Of a DNA stretch of 64,000 bases, positions 51,991 to 61,655 are shown in pieces. Position numbers and translations under genes: made by a program. Within the stretch, counting starts at the first letter, position 1. Every line of letters starts with the position of its first letter. Source of the stretch: Bradyrhizobium lablabi (GTDB lineage Bacteria > Pseudomonadota > Alphaproteobacteria > Rhizobiales > Xanthobacteraceae); the NCBI RefSeq assembly GCF_018131005.1, contig NZ_JAFCJK010000005.1, positions 372,001 through 436,000 of the forward strand. The letters run 5' to 3'. A model generated the notes under the pieces. It was not told the origin of the DNA. It made no database searches and saw only the letters and a list, made by a program, of their open reading frames with translations.

Positions 51991-52860
51991 TCAGCGCTGC
52001 AACCGGGCGAGCAGGCTCGAAGTATCCCAGCGCTTGCCGCCCATTTTTTCGACTTCGGCATAGAACTGGTCGACGAGCGCGGTGACCGGCAGCGTGGCGC
52101 CGTTACGGCGCGCCTCCGCGATGCAGATCGAGAGGTCCTTGCGCATCCATTCGACGGCAAAGCCGAAATCGTACTTGCCCTCGTTCATGGTCTTGTAACG
52201 GTTTTCCATCTGCCAGGATTGCGCCGCGCCCTTCGCGATGGTTTCGATGACCGCTGATACATCGAGGCCCGACTTCTTGGCGAAGTGGATGCCTTCCGAA
52301 AGACCCTGCACGAGGCCGGCGATGCAGATCTGGTTGACCATCTTGGTCAGTTGGCCGGCGCCTGCGGGACCGAGCCGCCTGCACATGCGGGCGTAGGACG
52401 CGATGATGGGCTCGGCACCGGCGTAGGCGTCTTCGGCGCCGCCGCACATCACCGTCAGCACGCCGTTCTCGGCCCCGGCCTGACCGCCCGATACGGGAGC
52501 ATCGACGAATTTGAAGCCGGCCTTGGCGGCTGCCGCGTCGAGCTCGCGCGCGACCTCGGCGGAGGCCGTGGTGTGGTCGACGAAGGTCGCGCCTTTCTTC
52601 ATGCCGGCGAAGGCGCCATCAGGACCGATCGTGACCGCGCGCAGGTCGTTGTCGTTGCCGACGCAGCACATCACGAAATCCTGACCTTCCGCCGCCGCCT
52701 TGGGCGTTGCCGCGGTCTTGCCGCCGAACTTGTCGGCCCATTGCTTCGCTTTCGCCGCGGTCCGGTTGTACACGGTGACCTCATGGCCGCCTTTCGTGAT
52801 GAGATGTCCCGCCATCGGGAAACCCATCACTCCGAGACCGAGAAAAGCGACTTTGGCCAT
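51991..52860 (-). CDS. 3-hydroxyisobutyrate dehydrogenase-like NAD(P) oxidoreductase
   Basis: A 289-residue beta-hydroxyacid dehydrogenase. It has the NAD-binding start VAFLGLGVMGFPMAGHL, the substrate-binding DAPVSGGQAGAENG and the catalytic Lys in GAGQLTKMVNQ. Members reduce or oxidise 3-hydroxyisobutyrate, tartronate semialdehyde or succinic semialdehyde; the length and MGFPMAGHL fit the glyoxylate/succinic semialdehyde reductase side, but the substrate is not certain. AAGG precedes the ATG at 52860. Nothing in the neighbours fixes its pathway. Confidence 0.87.
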   Translation of the reverse strand: MAKVAFLGLGVMGFPMAGHLITKGGHEVTVYNRTAAKAKQWADKFGGKTAATPKAAAEGQDFVMCCVGNDNDLRAVTIGPDGAFAGMKKGATFVDHTTASAEVARELDAAAAKAGFKFVDAPVSGGQAGAENGVLTVMCGGAEDAYAGAEPIIASYARMCRRLGPAGAGQLTKMVNQICIAGLVQGLSEGIHFAKKSGLDVSAVIETIAKGAAQSWQMENRYKTMNEGKYDFGFAVEWMRKDLSICIAEARRNGATLPVTALVDQFYAEVEKMGGKRWDTSSLLARLQR

Positions 52861-53061
52861 GTGTGCTACCTTGTTCTTGCTTTGGCGATTGCTTCGAGGC
52901 CCTGCCGACAAGCCCGGACAGGCGGGGCGCTCGTTCCGTCGAGGGAGCCGCACCATAGCCACTGCACCGTGGAGGGCAACGGGCTTCGTTTGCCGGAGCC
53001 CCCTGCTTTCGTGCTAGGATCGAGGCTCCAGAAGAGCCTGACAAAAACGGGAGTGCATGAC

Positions 53062-53499
53062 ATGGGCGTGAGCGTGGGCGTGCTCGATCATTTCAATATC
53101 CGGACCCGGAAACTCGACGACACGGTCCGCTTCTACGAGGACATCCTGGGCCTGGAGAAGGGCCCGCGGCCGAACTTCGCGTTCCCGGGCGCATGGATGT
53201 ACAGCGAAGGCAAGGCGGTGGTGCATCTGGTCGATATTTCCAGCACCGAAGAGCCACAAAAGCCCGACTCCGGTGTTGTCCATCACGTCGCATTCGCGAG
53301 CCTGGGCTTTGCCGGCATGAAGCAGCGCCTGCAATCCAAGGGCATGCAATTCGACTCCCGCCAGGTTCCGGGCGGCGATCTCTGGCAGATCTTCGTCAAC
53401 GACCCCAACGGGGTCATGATCGAGCTGAACTACGAGGCGGCCAAGGAAGAGGGTGGTGCGGCCCCGGCCGAACGGCGGGACGACGTCGGAGCGAGGTAG
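53062..53499 (+). CDS. VOC/glyoxalase superfamily protein
   Basis: A 145-residue single-domain VOC protein: LDHFNIRTRKLDDTVRFYEDILGLEKG, HHVAFASLGFAGMKQRLQ and QIFVNDPNGVMIELNYE. The His and Glu positions of the metal site are kept, so it probably binds a divalent metal. The specific reaction cannot be assigned. The ATG at 53062 has GGGAG at a normal distance. Confidence 0.83.
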   Translation: MGVSVGVLDHFNIRTRKLDDTVRFYEDILGLEKGPRPNFAFPGAWMYSEGKAVVHLVDISSTEEPQKPDSGVVHHVAFASLGFAGMKQRLQSKGMQFDSRQVPGGDLWQIFVNDPNGVMIELNYEAAKEEGGAAPAERRDDVGAR

Positions 53500-53589
53500 C
53501 CTTTTGCGCCGCAACGCTCTATGGGTCGCATCCCGGGCATGATCCGAAAACGAGTGAAGAGATCATGCCATTGAGTCAGGAGATGCGTG

Positions 53590-54720
53590 GTGAGCGTGAC
53601 GCAGCAACAGGTCCTCGATAGCCTTGCCAAGGTGATGTCGCCCCGCGGCGTCGCCTTGACCAACGCCAATGTGCTGTCGGCGATCACGGTCACGGACGGC
53701 AAGGTATTCTTCTCGATCAACGTCGATGCTGCCGAGGCTCGCGCCTGGGAAAGCGTGCGCGCCCAGGCCGAGAATGCAGTGCGCGCCATTCCCGGCGTGA
53801 GCGTCGCGATGATCGCGCTGACCGCCGAGCGCAAGGCGGGCGCTGCCGCTCCGCCACCGCGGTCCGCGGGCGGGGTTGCGCCTGCATCGACGCATCGGCA
53901 CCCGCCGCAAGGCGGGGCCGGCTCGCCGATGGCGCGGCAGGCCGAGATCCCCGGCATCTCCGCCGTCATCGCGGTCGCCTCGGGCAAGGGCGGCGTCGGC
54001 AAGTCGACGACCGCGCTCAATCTCGCGCTCGGCCTGCGCGACCTTGGTCTGAGGGTCGGGCTGCTCGATGCCGACATCTACGGACCGTCGGTGCCGCGGC
54101 TGACCGGCATTCGCGAGAAGCCGCAGCTCAACGACGACAAGAAGATGATTCCGCTCAACCGCTTCGGACTCGCCATCATGTCGATCGGCTTCCTGGTCGA
54201 GGAAGACACCGCGATGATCTGGCGCGGGCCGATGGTGATGTCGGCGATCACCCAGATGCTGCGCGACGTCGCTTGGGGCACCCTCGACGTGCTGGTCGTC
54301 GACATGCCGCCGGGCACCGGCGACGCCCAGCTTACGCTCGCGCAGAACGTCCCGCTGAAGGGTGCGGTCATCATCTCGACGCCGCAGGACCTCTCGCTGA
54401 TCGACGCGCGGCGGGGCCTTGCGATGTTCAAGAAGGTCAACGTGCCCGTGCTCGGCATCGTCGAGAACATGAGCTATTTCCAGTGTCCGCATTGCGGGAC
54501 GCGGTCGGATATCTTCGGCCATGGCGGCGCCCGCCATGAGGCGGAGCGGCTGGGTGTGCCATTCCTCGGCGAAATCCCCTTGCACATTGCGATCCGCACA
54601 AGCTCCGATTCCGGTAATCCGGTGGTGGAGAGTGAGCCGGACGGCCCGCACGCGGCGATTTACCGCGAGATCGGCGCCAAGGTCCGCCAGCAGCTGCAAG
54701 GCGTTATCGCTGCGGCCTGA
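53590..54720 (+). CDS. Mrp/NBP35-family iron-sulphur carrier ATPase
   Basis: A 376-residue P-loop ATPase involved in Fe-S cluster transfer. The N-terminal MIP18-like domain starts SVTQQQVLDSLAKVMSPRG; a Pro/Ala linker follows; then the ATPase with AVASGKGGVGKSTTALNLAL, LLDADIYGPSVPRL, VVDMPPGTGDAQLTL and the cluster-binding YFQCPHCGTRSDIF. GTG at 53590 follows AGGAG at 7 nt; another GTG lies one codon upstream. Often called ApbC or Mrp. Confidence 0.92.
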   Translation: MSVTQQQVLDSLAKVMSPRGVALTNANVLSAITVTDGKVFFSINVDAAEARAWESVRAQAENAVRAIPGVSVAMIALTAERKAGAAAPPPRSAGGVAPASTHRHPPQGGAGSPMARQAEIPGISAVIAVASGKGGVGKSTTALNLALGLRDLGLRVGLLDADIYGPSVPRLTGIREKPQLNDDKKMIPLNRFGLAIMSIGFLVEEDTAMIWRGPMVMSAITQMLRDVAWGTLDVLVVDMPPGTGDAQLTLAQNVPLKGAVIISTPQDLSLIDARRGLAMFKKVNVPVLGIVENMSYFQCPHCGTRSDIFGHGGARHEAERLGVPFLGEIPLHIAIRTSSDSGNPVVESEPDGPHAAIYREIGAKVRQQLQGVIAAA

Positions 54721-54899
54721 CGCGGTTTCTTCGCGTCCTCAGACTTTCGTTTAATGGGCGAAGTCATGCCATTGTCGCGTTTCCGGGCGGCAACTTCCGT
54801 GTTAAAGCGCCCGCGGGAGCGCCGCCGACAGCTGTGGAATCGCGCAATCGGCGGAAATGCTTGCGGTCAATGAGAAACGCCCTCAAGGAGAAGGCCTAA

Positions 54900-55988
54900 A
54901 TGAAGCGTCGTGATTTTCTGAAAGTTTCTGCGGTCGGTGCTGCCGCGACAGCAGTTGCCGCACCGGCGATCGCGCAATCATCGCCCGAAATCAAGTGGCG
55001 CTTGACCTCGAGCTTCCCGAAGTCGCTTGACACCATCTATGGCGGCGCGGAGCAGGTGTCGAAATACGTCGCCGAAATGACCGACAACAAGTTCCAGATC
55101 CAGGTGTTTGCGGCCGGCGAACTCGCGCCCGGACTGCAAGCGCTGGATGCGACGTCGAACGGCACCGTCGAGATGTGCCACACGGTTTCCTACTACTACG
55201 TCGGCAAGGACCCCACCTTCGCGATTTATGCCTCGGTGCCGTTCGGCCTCAACGCTCGCATGCAGAACTCCTGGTGGTACCAGGGTGGCGGAGAGGCACT
55301 CGGTAACGAGTTTTTCCAGAAGTTCGGTGTGATCGGTTTCCCTACCGGCAACACCGGCACTCAGATGGGCGGCTGGTTCCGCAAGGAGATCAAGACCGTC
55401 GCCGACTTGTCGGGCCTGAAAATGCGCATCGGCGGCATTGCCGGCCAGGTGCTGCAAAAGGTCGGCGTGGTGCCGCAGCAGCTCGCGGGCGGCGACATCT
55501 ATCCGGCGCTGGAGAAGGGGACGATCGACGCCGCCGAATGGGTCGGACCCTATGACGACGAGAAGCTCGGCTTCGCCAAAGTGGCGAAGTACTACTACTA
55601 CCCGGGTTTCTGGGAGGGTGGTCCGACGGTTCATGCCTTCGCAAATCTCGAGAAGTGGAACGCGCTGCCAAAGAGCTATCAGGCGATCCTCACCAACGCC
55701 TGCGCGAACGCCAACAGCTGGATGAACGCGCGTTACGACATGCAGAACCCGGCGGCGCTGAAGCGGCTGGTTGCCGGTGGCACGCAGTTGCGTCCCTTTA
55801 CCAACGAAGTGCTCGAGGCCTGTCTCAAGGCGACCAACGAGCTGTGGGGCGAGATTTCGGCCAAGAACGCCGACTTCAAGAAGTCGGTCGACGCCATGCA
55901 AGCTTATCGCTCCGACCAGTATCTGTGGTGGCAGGTCGCGGAATACACCTTCGACAGCTTCATGATCCGCTCGCGCACGCGCGGCTGA
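54900..55988 (+). CDS. TRAP transporter solute-binding protein, DctP family (1)
   Basis: A 362-residue periplasmic binding protein. It has a Tat-type signal (MKRRDFLKVSAVGAAATAVA ending AIAQ), then EIKWRLTSSFPKSLDTIYGGAEQVSKYV, the ligand-binding GGWFRKEI and LKMRIGGIAGQVL, and GGDIYPALEKGTIDAAEWVGPYDDEKLG. These are the features of the subgroup that binds monocarboxylates, often as dimers. It is 53% or more alike by eye to the next gene. A terminator follows. Its permease is presumably one of the two pairs downstream on the other strand. Confidence 0.92.
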   Translation: MKRRDFLKVSAVGAAATAVAAPAIAQSSPEIKWRLTSSFPKSLDTIYGGAEQVSKYVAEMTDNKFQIQVFAAGELAPGLQALDATSNGTVEMCHTVSYYYVGKDPTFAIYASVPFGLNARMQNSWWYQGGGEALGNEFFQKFGVIGFPTGNTGTQMGGWFRKEIKTVADLSGLKMRIGGIAGQVLQKVGVVPQQLAGGDIYPALEKGTIDAAEWVGPYDDEKLGFAKVAKYYYYPGFWEGGPTVHAFANLEKWNALPKSYQAILTNACANANSWMNARYDMQNPAALKRLVAGGTQLRPFTNEVLEACLKATNELWGEISAKNADFKKSVDAMQAYRSDQYLWWQVAEYTFDSFMIRSRTRG

Positions 55989-56014
55989 TCGACCACTCAT
56001 TCTTAAGTCTTAGG

Positions 56015-56051
56015 AAAAAAGCCCGACCTCCGCGAGGAGGCCGGGCTTTTT
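56015..56051 (+). terminator. Rho-independent terminator after the first TRAP binding protein
   Basis: A stem of GCCCG-A-CCTCC with GGAGG-C-CGGGC (one mismatch) is flanked by a run of A and a run of T, so it could work in both directions. Confidence 0.88.
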
Positions 56052-56182
56052 GCGTCTGGCGTTCGGGAACCGGTTGTTCCATGCTCGGCACAAGCCTCGG
56101 CACGAAGGCGCGCATGAGCGGCTTGACTGTTTCAGCCAGTTGGCACGCTCCGGTAAAACAATCATCAGGGAAGGAAGCTTGA

Positions 56183-57271
56183 ATGAAGCGGAGAGACTTT
56201 ATCAAGGTTACGGGATTGGGCGTCGCGGGCGCGGCCACGATCGCAGCACCGGCGATCGCGCAATCGATGCCCGAGATCAAATGGCGAATGCCCACGAGCT
56301 GGCCGAAGTCGCTCGACACGCTGTATGGCGGTGCCGAGATGATGGCCAAGATGGTCGGCGAGGCCACCGACAACAAGTTCCAGATTCAGACGTTCGCCGG
56401 TGGTGAGATCGTGCCCGGACTGCAGGTGCTTGACGCCGTGCAGAACGGTACCGCCGAGATCGGCCACACGGCCTCATACTATTATTTTGGCAAGGACCCG
56501 ACATTCACCTTCGGCTCATCGGTGCCGTTCGGGCCGAATATGCGGGTCAATCAGGCGTGGTATATGCTTGGCGGTGGCAGGGATTTGCTCAACGAATTCT
56601 ACAAAAGGTACAATTGCATCTCACTGCTGGCGGGCAACACCGGCTGCCAGATGGGCGGCTGGTTTCGCAAGGAAGTCAATGCACCGGAAGACCTCAAGGG
56701 TTTGAAATTCCGCATCGGCGGTTTTGCAGGTCGTGTGCTCCAAAAGCTCGGAGTGGTGCCGCAACAGATTGCCGGCGGCGACATTTATCCGGCGTTGGAA
56801 AAAGGCACGATCGACGGAGCCGAATGGGTCGGCCCGTACGATGACGAGAGGCTCGGATTCTACAAGGTCGCCCCGCATTATTACTATCCCGGATGGTGGG
56901 AGGGCGGCCCGATGCTGCTGGCCTTCGTCAATCTCGACAAGTGGAATGCGCTGCCGAAGTATTATCAGAGCGTACTGGAGCAGGCGGGTCACTTTGCCAA
57001 CAACTGGATGATGGCCAGGTATGACCAGGCTAACCCTCAGGCGCTGAAGAAACTGATCGCGAACGGCGCGAAGCTGCATGCCTTCTCGCCCGCGATCATG
57101 GAAGCCTGCTTCAAGGCCGCCAAAGAGCTGCACAGCGAGGTCGCATCCAACAATGCCGATTTCAAGAAGGTGTATGATTCGCTGTCGGCCTTCTCGAGCA
57201 GCGGCTACCAATGGTTCCAGGTCGCGGAGGTCGGCTACGATTTCTTCATGGCTCGCCACTCGCAGGCCTGA
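56183..57271 (+). CDS. TRAP transporter solute-binding protein, DctP family (2)
   Basis: A 362-residue paralogue of the upstream gene with the same length. It has a Tat-type signal (MKRRDFIKVTGLGVAGAATI, ending AIAQ), EIKWRMPTSWPKSLDTLYGGAEM, GGWFRKEV, LKFRIGGFAGRVL and GGDIYPALEKGTIDGAEWVGPYDDERLG. Its own terminator and a preceding terminator make it a separate transcription unit. Differences cluster outside the binding-motif blocks, so its ligand may be similar but not identical. Confidence 0.92.
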   Translation: MKRRDFIKVTGLGVAGAATIAAPAIAQSMPEIKWRMPTSWPKSLDTLYGGAEMMAKMVGEATDNKFQIQTFAGGEIVPGLQVLDAVQNGTAEIGHTASYYYFGKDPTFTFGSSVPFGPNMRVNQAWYMLGGGRDLLNEFYKRYNCISLLAGNTGCQMGGWFRKEVNAPEDLKGLKFRIGGFAGRVLQKLGVVPQQIAGGDIYPALEKGTIDGAEWVGPYDDERLGFYKVAPHYYYPGWWEGGPMLLAFVNLDKWNALPKYYQSVLEQAGHFANNWMMARYDQANPQALKKLIANGAKLHAFSPAIMEACFKAAKELHSEVASNNADFKKVYDSLSAFSSSGYQWFQVAEVGYDFFMARHSQA

Positions 57272-57295
57272 TTGGGACGTGATCGGACGAAGCCG

Positions 57296-57324
57296 AAACC
57301 CCGGAGCGATGCTCCGGGGTTTTT
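57296..57324 (+). terminator. Rho-independent terminator after the second TRAP binding protein
   Basis: CCCCGGAGC pairs perfectly with GCTCCGGGG around GAT, preceded by AAA and followed by TTTTT, 24 nt after the stop. Confidence 0.92.
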
Positions 57325-57491
57325 GCCTCGGGGATGCCTCCATCCTCAGACGAGGGCGATCACCTGCTGTGGGACGAGATTCCGCCAACTGCATCGGTTC
57401 TCACGACGACGCGCGCAGTTGTCTATTTCAAGGAATCAGTCAGCGACCGCGGGACGCTGCGGTGAGGCGGCTTGGTGACGTTTCCGTCTGA

Positions 57492-58772
57492 CTAGTGGAG
57501 CAGCCGGTACTGAATGATGTAGGCGGCGGCGCCACCGAAATAGCCGAGAAGCGCGAGTCCGCTGATTCGCCTGACATACCAGAAAAAGTGGATTTTCTCC
57601 ATTCCCATGGCAGCGACCCCCGCCGCCGATCCGATGATCAGGATCGATCCGCCGGTGCCGGCACAATAGGCCACGAACTCCCATAGGAAGCTGTCCGCGG
57701 GAAATTGCGCTAGACTATACATGCCCATTGTGGCTGCCACGAGCGGCACGTTGTCGATGATCGCGCTGAGCAAGCCGAGCGCGATGACGATCACGTCCTG
57801 ACGTCCGACACTCGCATCCAGACTCCTTGCCAGCAACTCAAGCACGCCCGTATGTTCGAGAGCGGCGACGGCAAGCAATATCCCGACGAAAAACACGATC
57901 GAGCTCATGTCAATTCGGGTCAGCGCGTGGACGAGCGTGAGACGCTTCTTCTCGTCATCCTCCTTGTCACGATGCAGCAGCTCACCGACCATCCAGAGGA
58001 TGCCCAGTCCGAAGAGAATGCCCATGAATGGCGGGAGATGGGTGGCAGTCTTGAACGCGGGAACCGCAATCAGAGTTCCGAGCCCGAGAAAGAACATCAG
58101 GTTGCGTTCGAAGACACTGGTCCCGACGACCTCGCGCTGCGGCTCGTTGCGGCTCGGAATTTCCTTTCCTCTCAGAAGGTAGCCGACGACGGCGAGTGGG
58201 ACGACCAGGTTGATGAGGGAGGCGATGAAAACGCCCTTGATGATCGCAAGGGGTGTGATCTGCCCTCCGATCCATAGCATTGTCGTGGTCACGTCGCCGA
58301 TCGCCGACCAGGCACCGCCGGCATTGGCCGCTATTACGATCATTGAGGCGAAGAACAGGCGATCGCTGGCATTGCCGAGCAGCTTCCTCATGAGGGAAAT
58401 CATCACGATCGTGGTCGTCAGATTGTCCAGGATCGCACTCAGAAAGAATGTCACAAGGCCGACCACCCACATCAGAGTCGCCTGCTTCTTGGTGCGGATG
58501 AGCGAGGTTATGACTTCAAAGCCGTTATGCGCATCAATGACCTCGACAATCGTCATTGCTCCGATCAGGAAAAATACGATCTGTGCGGTCGATGAAACGG
58601 ATTCGTTGAGTTGCTTGTCGATCAGCGCCGGGTCACCGCTGAGCACGGCATAAACGGTCCACAGGAGCCCTGCACTCAGCAAGGCGGTGGCCGATTTGTT
58701 GATCCCGATGGGGTGCTCGAGCGCAATGGCAGCGTATGAAACGATGAAAACGGCAATGATCGCAGCTAACAA
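57492..58772 (-). CDS. NhaD-type sodium/proton antiporter
   Basis: A 426-residue integral membrane protein of the ion-transporter superfamily. It has 11-13 predicted helices and the NhaD blocks FLIGAMTIVEVIDAHNGFEVIT, LSAILDNLTTTIVMISLMRKLL, NAGGAWSAIGDVTTTMLWIGGQ and SAIIDNVPLVAATMGMY. It should exchange Na+ for protons. The start is TTG at 58772 preceded by AGAGG. Its place among sodium-coupled TRAP transporters suggests a role in the sodium cycle. Confidence 0.88.
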   Translation of the reverse strand: MLAAIIAVFIVSYAAIALEHPIGINKSATALLSAGLLWTVYAVLSGDPALIDKQLNESVSSTAQIVFFLIGAMTIVEVIDAHNGFEVITSLIRTKKQATLMWVVGLVTFFLSAILDNLTTTIVMISLMRKLLGNASDRLFFASMIVIAANAGGAWSAIGDVTTTMLWIGGQITPLAIIKGVFIASLINLVVPLAVVGYLLRGKEIPSRNEPQREVVGTSVFERNLMFFLGLGTLIAVPAFKTATHLPPFMGILFGLGILWMVGELLHRDKEDDEKKRLTLVHALTRIDMSSIVFFVGILLAVAALEHTGVLELLARSLDASVGRQDVIVIALGLLSAIIDNVPLVAATMGMYSLAQFPADSFLWEFVAYCAGTGGSILIIGSAAGVAAMGMEKIHFFWYVRRISGLALLGYFGGAAAYIIQYRLLH

Positions 58773-58948
58773 GGCTTGCCTCTCTAGACGTACGAAACGG
58801 CCACCGGGATTTGATCAGACCAGCGTTTGGCTTCCGGGCGCACCGCTAGCCGCACGAAAGATTCCGGCCATCAGACCGAACGCGGCGGGTTGTCGCCCCG
58901 CGTCGACTTGCTGCAACGGGGCGGCGTCGACGCGGAGTAAGCATCCGA

Positions 58949-60604
58949 TCAGTTCTTGGGCTGCCCGAAATCCAGCGGTGGCAACTCGATCTGCGGCACC
59001 TCGATCTTGACGGAGTTTGGATCGATCGTCGATGCCGAACCCTTGTAGTGCATCACCATCGATGGGAACAGGATGACAAGTCCGACCATGATGACCTGGA
59101 TCACGACAAACGGGACTGCGCCCCAATAAATTTGCCCGGTTGTGACCGGCTCCATGCGCTTGCCTGTGATGCGATCGAGATAGGAATCCCTGGGCGCCAC
59201 CGAGCGCAAATAGAACAGCGCGAAACCAAATGGCGGATGCATGAAGGAGGTTTGCATGTTGACGCCGAGGATCACGCCAAACCAGATCAGGTCAATACCC
59301 AACTTTTCCGCCGCCGGCCCGAGCAGGGGGATCACGATGAATGCCAGCTCGAAGAAGTCGAGGAAGAATGCGAGGATGAAGACAAAGACGTTGACGAAGA
59401 TCAGGAAGCCGACCTGTCCGCCGGGCAGCGAGGTCAAGAGATGCTCGACCCAGACATGACCGTTGACGCCGTAGAAAGTCAGCGAGAAGACGCGCGCGCC
59501 GACCAGGATGAACACCACGAAAGCCGAAAGCTTGGCGGTCGATTCGACGGCCTGCCGGATCAGGTCCCAGGTCAATCGCCGCTTGGCGCCGCCGAGAATG
59601 AGTGCGCCGGCAGCACCCATGGCACCGCCTTCGGTAGGCGTCGCGACGCCGATGAAGATCGTGCCGAGCACCAGGAAAATCAAGAACAGCGGCGGCACCA
59701 TCACGAAGGTGGTTTGCTGCGCCATCGCGGACAGGAAGCGGAAGCCGGTGAGCTTGTCGACGACCCAGTTCACGACCGCGATGAAGAATGCGAACAATAT
59801 ACCGAAGAACATGGTGAGCACGACGTAGTCGGCGCCCGTCGTGGTCGAGTTGCGCATCATGAACCAGCCGAAGACGCAGCTAGCGAGGAACAATGCGCCG
59901 AGCGACCAAAGTCCGCGGCCGCCGTTCTTTTCGCGGAATCCGATGGCCTCGGCAGGCAGACCGGGAGCCGCCTTCGGAAATATCACCGTAACGAGGAAGG
60001 CGTAGCCGGCATAGAGACCGGCCAGCACGAGCCCCGGGATGAACGCTCCCTCGTACATGTCGCCGACCGACTTGCCGAGCTGGTCGGCCATCACGATCAG
60101 CACCAGCGACGGCGGGATGATCTGGGCCAGCGTGCCGGACGCGGCGATAATGCCGGTCGCCATGCGGCGGTCGTAGCCGTACCGTAGCATGATCGGAAGC
60201 GAGATCAGACCCATTGAGATCACCGAGGCCGCAACCACGCCGGTGGTCGCTGCCAGCAATGCGCCGACGAAGACGACAGCGTAGGCGAGACCGCCGCGAA
60301 TGGTACCGAACAATTGTCCGATGGTGTCGAGCAGGTCCTCCGCCATGCCGGATCGTTCCAGCACCAGACCCATGAAGGTGAAGAATGGAATCGCGAGCAG
60401 CGTGTCGTTGTTCATCACGCCGTAGACGCGCTCGGGGAGTGCCTGCAGGAAGTCTGGCCGGAATTCGCCGAGCTGAATGCCGACCACCGCATAGATCAGG
60501 CCGACCGCGCCGAGCGAAAAGGCCGCGGGGTAGCCAAGCAGCAGCATGACCACCAGCGACGCGAACATAATTGGCGCCATGTTCTCGATTAGAAAGGCAG
60601 TCAT
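58949..60604 (-). CDS. TRAP transporter large permease, DctM family (1)
   Basis: A 551-residue membrane protein with about 12 segments. It shows LLLGYPAAFSLGAVGLIYA, LLAIPFFTFMGLVLERSGMAEDLL, GTLAQIIPPSLVLIVMADQLGKSVGDMY, GVATPTEGGAMGA and MQTSFMHPPFGFALFYLRSVAP. The C-terminus ends KIEVPQIELPPLDFGQPK, almost the same as the other DctM. It lies 30 nt after its small permease partner on the same strand. Confidence 0.92.
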   Translation of the reverse strand: MTAFLIENMAPIMFASLVVMLLLGYPAAFSLGAVGLIYAVVGIQLGEFRPDFLQALPERVYGVMNNDTLLAIPFFTFMGLVLERSGMAEDLLDTIGQLFGTIRGGLAYAVVFVGALLAATTGVVAASVISMGLISLPIMLRYGYDRRMATGIIAASGTLAQIIPPSLVLIVMADQLGKSVGDMYEGAFIPGLVLAGLYAGYAFLVTVIFPKAAPGLPAEAIGFREKNGGRGLWSLGALFLASCVFGWFMMRNSTTTGADYVVLTMFFGILFAFFIAVVNWVVDKLTGFRFLSAMAQQTTFVMVPPLFLIFLVLGTIFIGVATPTEGGAMGAAGALILGGAKRRLTWDLIRQAVESTAKLSAFVVFILVGARVFSLTFYGVNGHVWVEHLLTSLPGGQVGFLIFVNVFVFILAFFLDFFELAFIVIPLLGPAAEKLGIDLIWFGVILGVNMQTSFMHPPFGFALFYLRSVAPRDSYLDRITGKRMEPVTTGQIYWGAVPFVVIQVIMVGLVILFPSMVMHYKGSASTIDPNSVKIEVPQIELPPLDFGQPKN

Positions 60605-60634
60605 CCAGTCTCCCCCTGCGATCGCGACCGACGA

Positions 60635-61216
60635 TCAGCGTTTTTCGATCGCCTCGACGAGGTGTTCGACTTCGGCTTCGAGAGCAGTCACCTGCGATGC
60701 GTGCGGATCAGGAATTAGTCCGCGCATCACTGCGATGCGCTTAATCAGTTCAGAAATGCCCTGAACGAACAGGAAGGCGAACCCGATGATGATCAGTGAC
60801 TTGGCCGGCCACTGTGGCAGTCCGCCCGCGTTGCCGGATTGTTCGTTGATCAGGTAGGAGCGCCAGAAGAACGGGCCGCCGGTGATGATCATCACGACAC
60901 ACAGGGGCAGCAGGAAAAATGCATGCCCGATCACGTCGATCAGGTCCCGTATGCGCTTGGGCAGAAGGTTGTTCACAATGTCGATGCGGATGTGTTCGTT
61001 GTCGAGCAAGGTCCACGGTGAGCACAGCAGGAACACGATGCTGAACAGCACCCATTGAAGCTCGAGCCAGGAATTCGAGGACATGTCGAGCGTTTTGCGG
61101 ACGATCGCATTGATCGCCGAGATCACCACCGCGACGAGGATCAGCCATGCCAGACGCTTGCCGGTCCACCGCGTGAACGCGTCGATTCCGCGGCTCATTT
61201 TCAGGAGCGAGTGCAA
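60635..61216 (-). CDS. TRAP transporter small permease, DctQ family (1)
   Basis: A 193-residue four-helix membrane protein that forms a complex with the large permease. The core reads LLKMSRGIDAFTRWTGKRLAWL...SNSWLELQWVLFSIVFLLCSPWTLLDNEHIRIDIV...GGLPQWPAKSLIIIGFAFLFVQGISELIKRIAV. The TTG at 61216 is chosen because GGAGG lies 9 nt upstream and because it aligns with the other small permease; ATG at 61198 is an alternative. The C-terminus has an extra acidic helical tail. Confidence 0.88.
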   Translation of the reverse strand: MHSLLKMSRGIDAFTRWTGKRLAWLILVAVVISAINAIVRKTLDMSSNSWLELQWVLFSIVFLLCSPWTLLDNEHIRIDIVNNLLPKRIRDLIDVIGHAFFLLPLCVVMIITGGPFFWRSYLINEQSGNAGGLPQWPAKSLIIIGFAFLFVQGISELIKRIAVMRGLIPDPHASQVTALEAEVEHLVEAIEKR

Positions 61217-61655
61217 GAATTGATTCCTCCAGTTGCGCCCCTGCCGTATTGGCTGCGCCCGTGGGCGCATAGGCATATTGAGCCGGGTCAGCTTGAGGCA
61301 GCGGCACCAAACCAGCGGGGACGCCCGCCGTCAATCGGAAGTTTGTTGATATTGAACGGGAATTAGCCGGCGGGATAGATCGTCGATCCTTGATCAAGGG
61401 CCGCTGGCCGGGGCTCGAGACTGCGTCGCCGATAATTCGAGGGCGTCTGCTGTGACAGCATGCCACGGGCGGCTGTGGCAGCGGCTTTCAGCCAACTTGG
61501 TATCCGTGGCGCCGGCGACGCCACAGCAGTCAACCCTAGGCGACGTCGAGGGCTTCGTCTGTTGATTATCATGCATTTGGTGCGAGCTGTCCGTGCTGGA
61601 CATCCCGCCAAATGCGGCGCGTTCGCGCGGACCATGCCCAACAGGGGCTTAGGCC
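61217..61655. other. Intergenic region between the two TRAP permease units
   Basis: This 439-nt gap holds the end of the second permease unit and the presumed promoter of the first. I see no gene, clear terminator with T-run or regulatory repeat. Confidence 0.35.

Noticed and set aside
52285..53061. Upstream extension of the VOC protein to 404 codons
   Set aside because: The extension is antisense to the dehydrogenase gene; family length and the ribosome site support a start at 53062.
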